A stretch of 64,000 nt of DNA, taken from assembly GCA_963708455.1 (NCBI GenBank), contig CAVPSQ010000003.1, positions 248,001 through 312,000 of the forward strand, in the 5' to 3' direction. The position numbers and the translations under genes are program-made. How positions within the stretch are numbered: position 1 is the stretch's first letter; each line of letters opens with the position of its first letter. The DNA is from CAIMUS01 sp963708455. GTDB lineage: Bacteria > Pseudomonadota > Gammaproteobacteria > Competibacterales > Competibacteraceae. The notes beneath the pieces were generated by a model, which saw only the letters and a list, made by a program, of their open reading frames with translations, made no database searches and was not told the origin of the DNA. This document shows, in pieces, positions 62,506-64,000 of the stretch.

Positions 62506-63423
62506 ATGAACCAGCCCACTGCTGCGCAACCCGACATCACCAGTCTGCCGTTGATCTATCGCGGCAAAGTGCGCGACATCTATGAGATCAATTCCAGGCA
62601 TTGGCTCATCGTAGCCAGCGACCGGCTGTCGGCCTTCGACGTGGTGCTGCCCACCGGCGTGCCCGGCAAGGGAGCGATACTCACCGCACTGTCCAATTTC
62701 TGGTTTGCCCGCACCCGCCACATCATTCCCAACCATCTCCAACTGGCCGAAAAGACGCTGGCGCAGGCGCTGCCCGATCCCATCGAGCGTGCCCGGGTGG
62801 CGGAACGGGCGGTGGTGGCGCGGCGGCTTGATCCGTTGCCGGTGGAGGCCATCGTGCGCGGCTATCTGATCGGTTCCGGCTGGCAGGATTACCAGCGCAG
62901 CGGCGCCGTGTGCGGCGTGCGCCTGCCGCCCCAGCTCAAGCTGGCCGACAGGCTGCCCGCGCCCATTTATACGCCTTCCACCAAGGCCGCCCTGGGTGCT
63001 CACGATGAGAACGTGCCGTTCGAGCGCACGGTGGACCTGCTGGGGCGGGAGCGGGCGGAACAGGTGCGGGACGTCAGTATCCGCCTGTACGAAGAGGCGG
63101 CCGCGTATGCCCTGCAGCGCGGCATCATCATCGCTGACACCAAATTTGAATTCGGCCTGGACGAGCAGGGCCGGCTGGTGCTGATGGATGAAATCCTTAC
63201 CCCCGATTCTTCCCGCTTCTGGCCGGTGGACGATTACCGACCCGGCGTCAATCCACCCAGTTTCGACAAGCAGTTCGTGCGCGATTATCTGGAAACATTG
63301 GATTGGAACAAACAGGCGCCCGGCCCGCAACTGCCGCCGGATATTGTAGAAAAGACTGCCGCCAAATACCGCGAGGCGCTACGGCGGCTGACCGCCGAGC
63401 CTGTCTCGGATCAGGCGGGATAA
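62506..63423 (+). CDS. purC: Phosphoribosylaminoimidazole-succinocarboxamide synthase
   Basis: 305 residues from the ATG at 62506, the longer SAICAR synthase type. Motifs are YRGKVRDIYEI (ATP-binding lid), VASDRLSAFDVVLPTGVPGK (signature 1), IVRGYLIGSGWQDYQRSG, TKAALGAHDENVPFE and the signature 2 region IADTKFEFGLDEQGRLVLMD, then EILTPDSSRFWP. Catalyses step 8 of purine synthesis, joining aspartate to CAIR. Divergent from the CbiM-like gene. Confidence 0.95.
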   Translation: MNQPTAAQPDITSLPLIYRGKVRDIYEINSRHWLIVASDRLSAFDVVLPTGVPGKGAILTALSNFWFARTRHIIPNHLQLAEKTLAQALPDPIERARVAERAVVARRLDPLPVEAIVRGYLIGSGWQDYQRSGAVCGVRLPPQLKLADRLPAPIYTPSTKAALGAHDENVPFERTVDLLGRERAEQVRDVSIRLYEEAAAYALQRGIIIADTKFEFGLDEQGRLVLMDEILTPDSSRFWPVDDYRPGVNPPSFDKQFVRDYLETLDWNKQAPGPQLPPDIVEKTAAKYREALRRLTAEPVSDQAG

Positions 63424-63507
63424 GACGCTACTAAATTAAAAATTGATGTCCGCCGCACGCCGGCAGACAGGTTGTCACTGTGCTCAATTATGAATAAGCG
63501 AGGATTC

Positions 63508-64000
63508 ATGCAATCGTTAAGAAGAATAACGGCTCTCAGCGCCGTCTGTTGGTTATTGACAGCGTTTTCCTTAAGTCTTGCTGCCGAACCGCCGCCGGTG
63601 GCTGAAACGTATGGTGACGGCGCCAATCCCTTTTTGCTCGCCACCGGCAGCCCCGGTGAACTGGGCCTGCTGGGCGCACTGGCCGCCGGCTTCGCCAAAC
63701 AGACGCCGGCGACGCTTCAACTGGGTCAAGGCGGGCAGCGGCGAATCGCTGGACCTGCTGAAGGCCCGCCAGGTTGATGTGATCTTCGTGCATGCGCCGG
63801 CTGCGGAGAAGCAGGCGCTGGAACAGGGTTGGGGGACCGGGCGCGTGTTGGTCGGCTCGAACGAGTTCTTCATCGTTGGACCTGCGGATGACCCGGCGGG
63901 TGTCCGGCAGGCAACCAGCGCCATCGGTGCTTATCGGCGCATTGCCGAGAAACAAGCCAGATTTATTACTCGCGCCGATGATTCTGGCACCCACAAAAAG
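63508..64000 (+). pseudogene. Tungstate-binding protein (TupA-like), frameshifted, runs off the window
   Basis: Signal peptide from an ATG at 63508 (preferred over 63490 because AGG lies 4 bp upstream), then FLLATGSPGELGLLGALAAG in place of the usual tTTSTe.sGLLd. An extra base near 63718 shifts the frame between PATL and NWVKAGSGESLDLLKARQVD. The new frame continues VIFVHAPAAEKQALEQGWG, EFFIVGPADDPAGV and RADDSGTHKK at the window edge, all TupA signatures. It would be the periplasmic binding protein of a tungstate ABC transporter, whose other genes should follow. A single-base error in the sequence is possible. Confidence 0.75.

Overview
The window looks like a chromosomal segment of a GC-rich gammaproteobacterium. 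The order dapB-carA-carB-greA is a classic gammaproteobacterial arrangement, and trmB, an H-NS-type protein, galU, purC and creA fit the same group. A pyruvate:ferredoxin oxidoreductase operon beside a lactate permease, many TPR/CHAT/CHASE2 proteins and a heavy load of insertion sequences and gene debris suggest a metabolically flexible environmental lineage; the Competibacter-like lineage is my guess, not something the sequence proves.

Layout. 0-16.9 kb is mostly housekeeping: an aldo/keto reductase remnant, a DsbA-like thioredoxin-fold protein, a FIST protein, trmB, an H-NS-like protein, tRNA-Gly(CCC), dapB (frameshifted), carA-carB-greA, a trypsin-like periplasmic protease and tRNA-Val(CAC). 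A 2.5-kb scrap region follows, with toxin-antitoxin remnants, a large palindrome, an AT-richer methyltransferase and a piece of rpoD. Then come a D,D-carboxypeptidase, a DUF1269 protein, a DMT transporter and two alpha/beta hydrolases. 17.0-23.4 kb is a minus-strand energy-metabolism block: lactate permease, then porC-porA-porB and a GltD-like flavoprotein carrying a ferredoxin domain.

23.5-42.5 kb is the most interesting part: two tandem, unequally decayed copies of one gene cluster. The reconstructed unit is sigma factor - GC-rich tandem repeats - zinc-binding membrane anti-sigma factor - M48 peptidase/TPR protein - exported TPR-CHAT (caspase-like) protein - DUF2887/DUF4351 nuclease-like gene (opposite strand) - stand-alone CHASE2 membrane protein - secreted protein. 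Each of the three plus-strand operons of the unit (anti-sigma/M48, TPR-CHAT, CHASE2) is preceded, in both copies, by the same bipartite motif GACAAA-N15-CGTCTA. Its second half looks like an ECF-type -10 box. I infer a self-contained envelope-signalling regulon in which the local sigma factor drives the operons and membrane or periplasmic proteolysis could release it. The sigma gene has a different, sigma70-like TATAAT upstream. Copy 2 (30.7-41.1 kb) retains intact sigma, anti-sigma, peptidase, CHAT and CHASE2 genes. Copy 1 (23.5-30.6 kb) has lost most of its sigma gene, the M48 catalytic domain and the CHAT domain, the last at a junction with a PIN/UPF0175 toxin-antitoxin module, but keeps the only full-length secreted protein gene.

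42.6-50.6 kb is accessory DNA: a DUF4157 (HEAAH) protein coupled to a small 3-TM protein, an Uma2 fragment, a DUF4062 gene ending in an IS repeat, and a nested IS block (IS4-family element inside an IS630-family element that truncates an IS481-family element). 50.6-51.5 kb is galU. 51.6-61.1 kb is an unusual plus-strand operon: two giant proteins, each an unknown N-terminal domain of about 550 residues joined to a ROK/hexokinase-like ATPase domain (the second broken by two frameshifts and AT-rich), a helix-turn-helix protein between them and a NAGPA-type phosphodiester glycosidase at the end. The window closes with creA, a CbiM-like permease gene, purC and a frameshifted tungstate-binding protein gene that runs off the edge.
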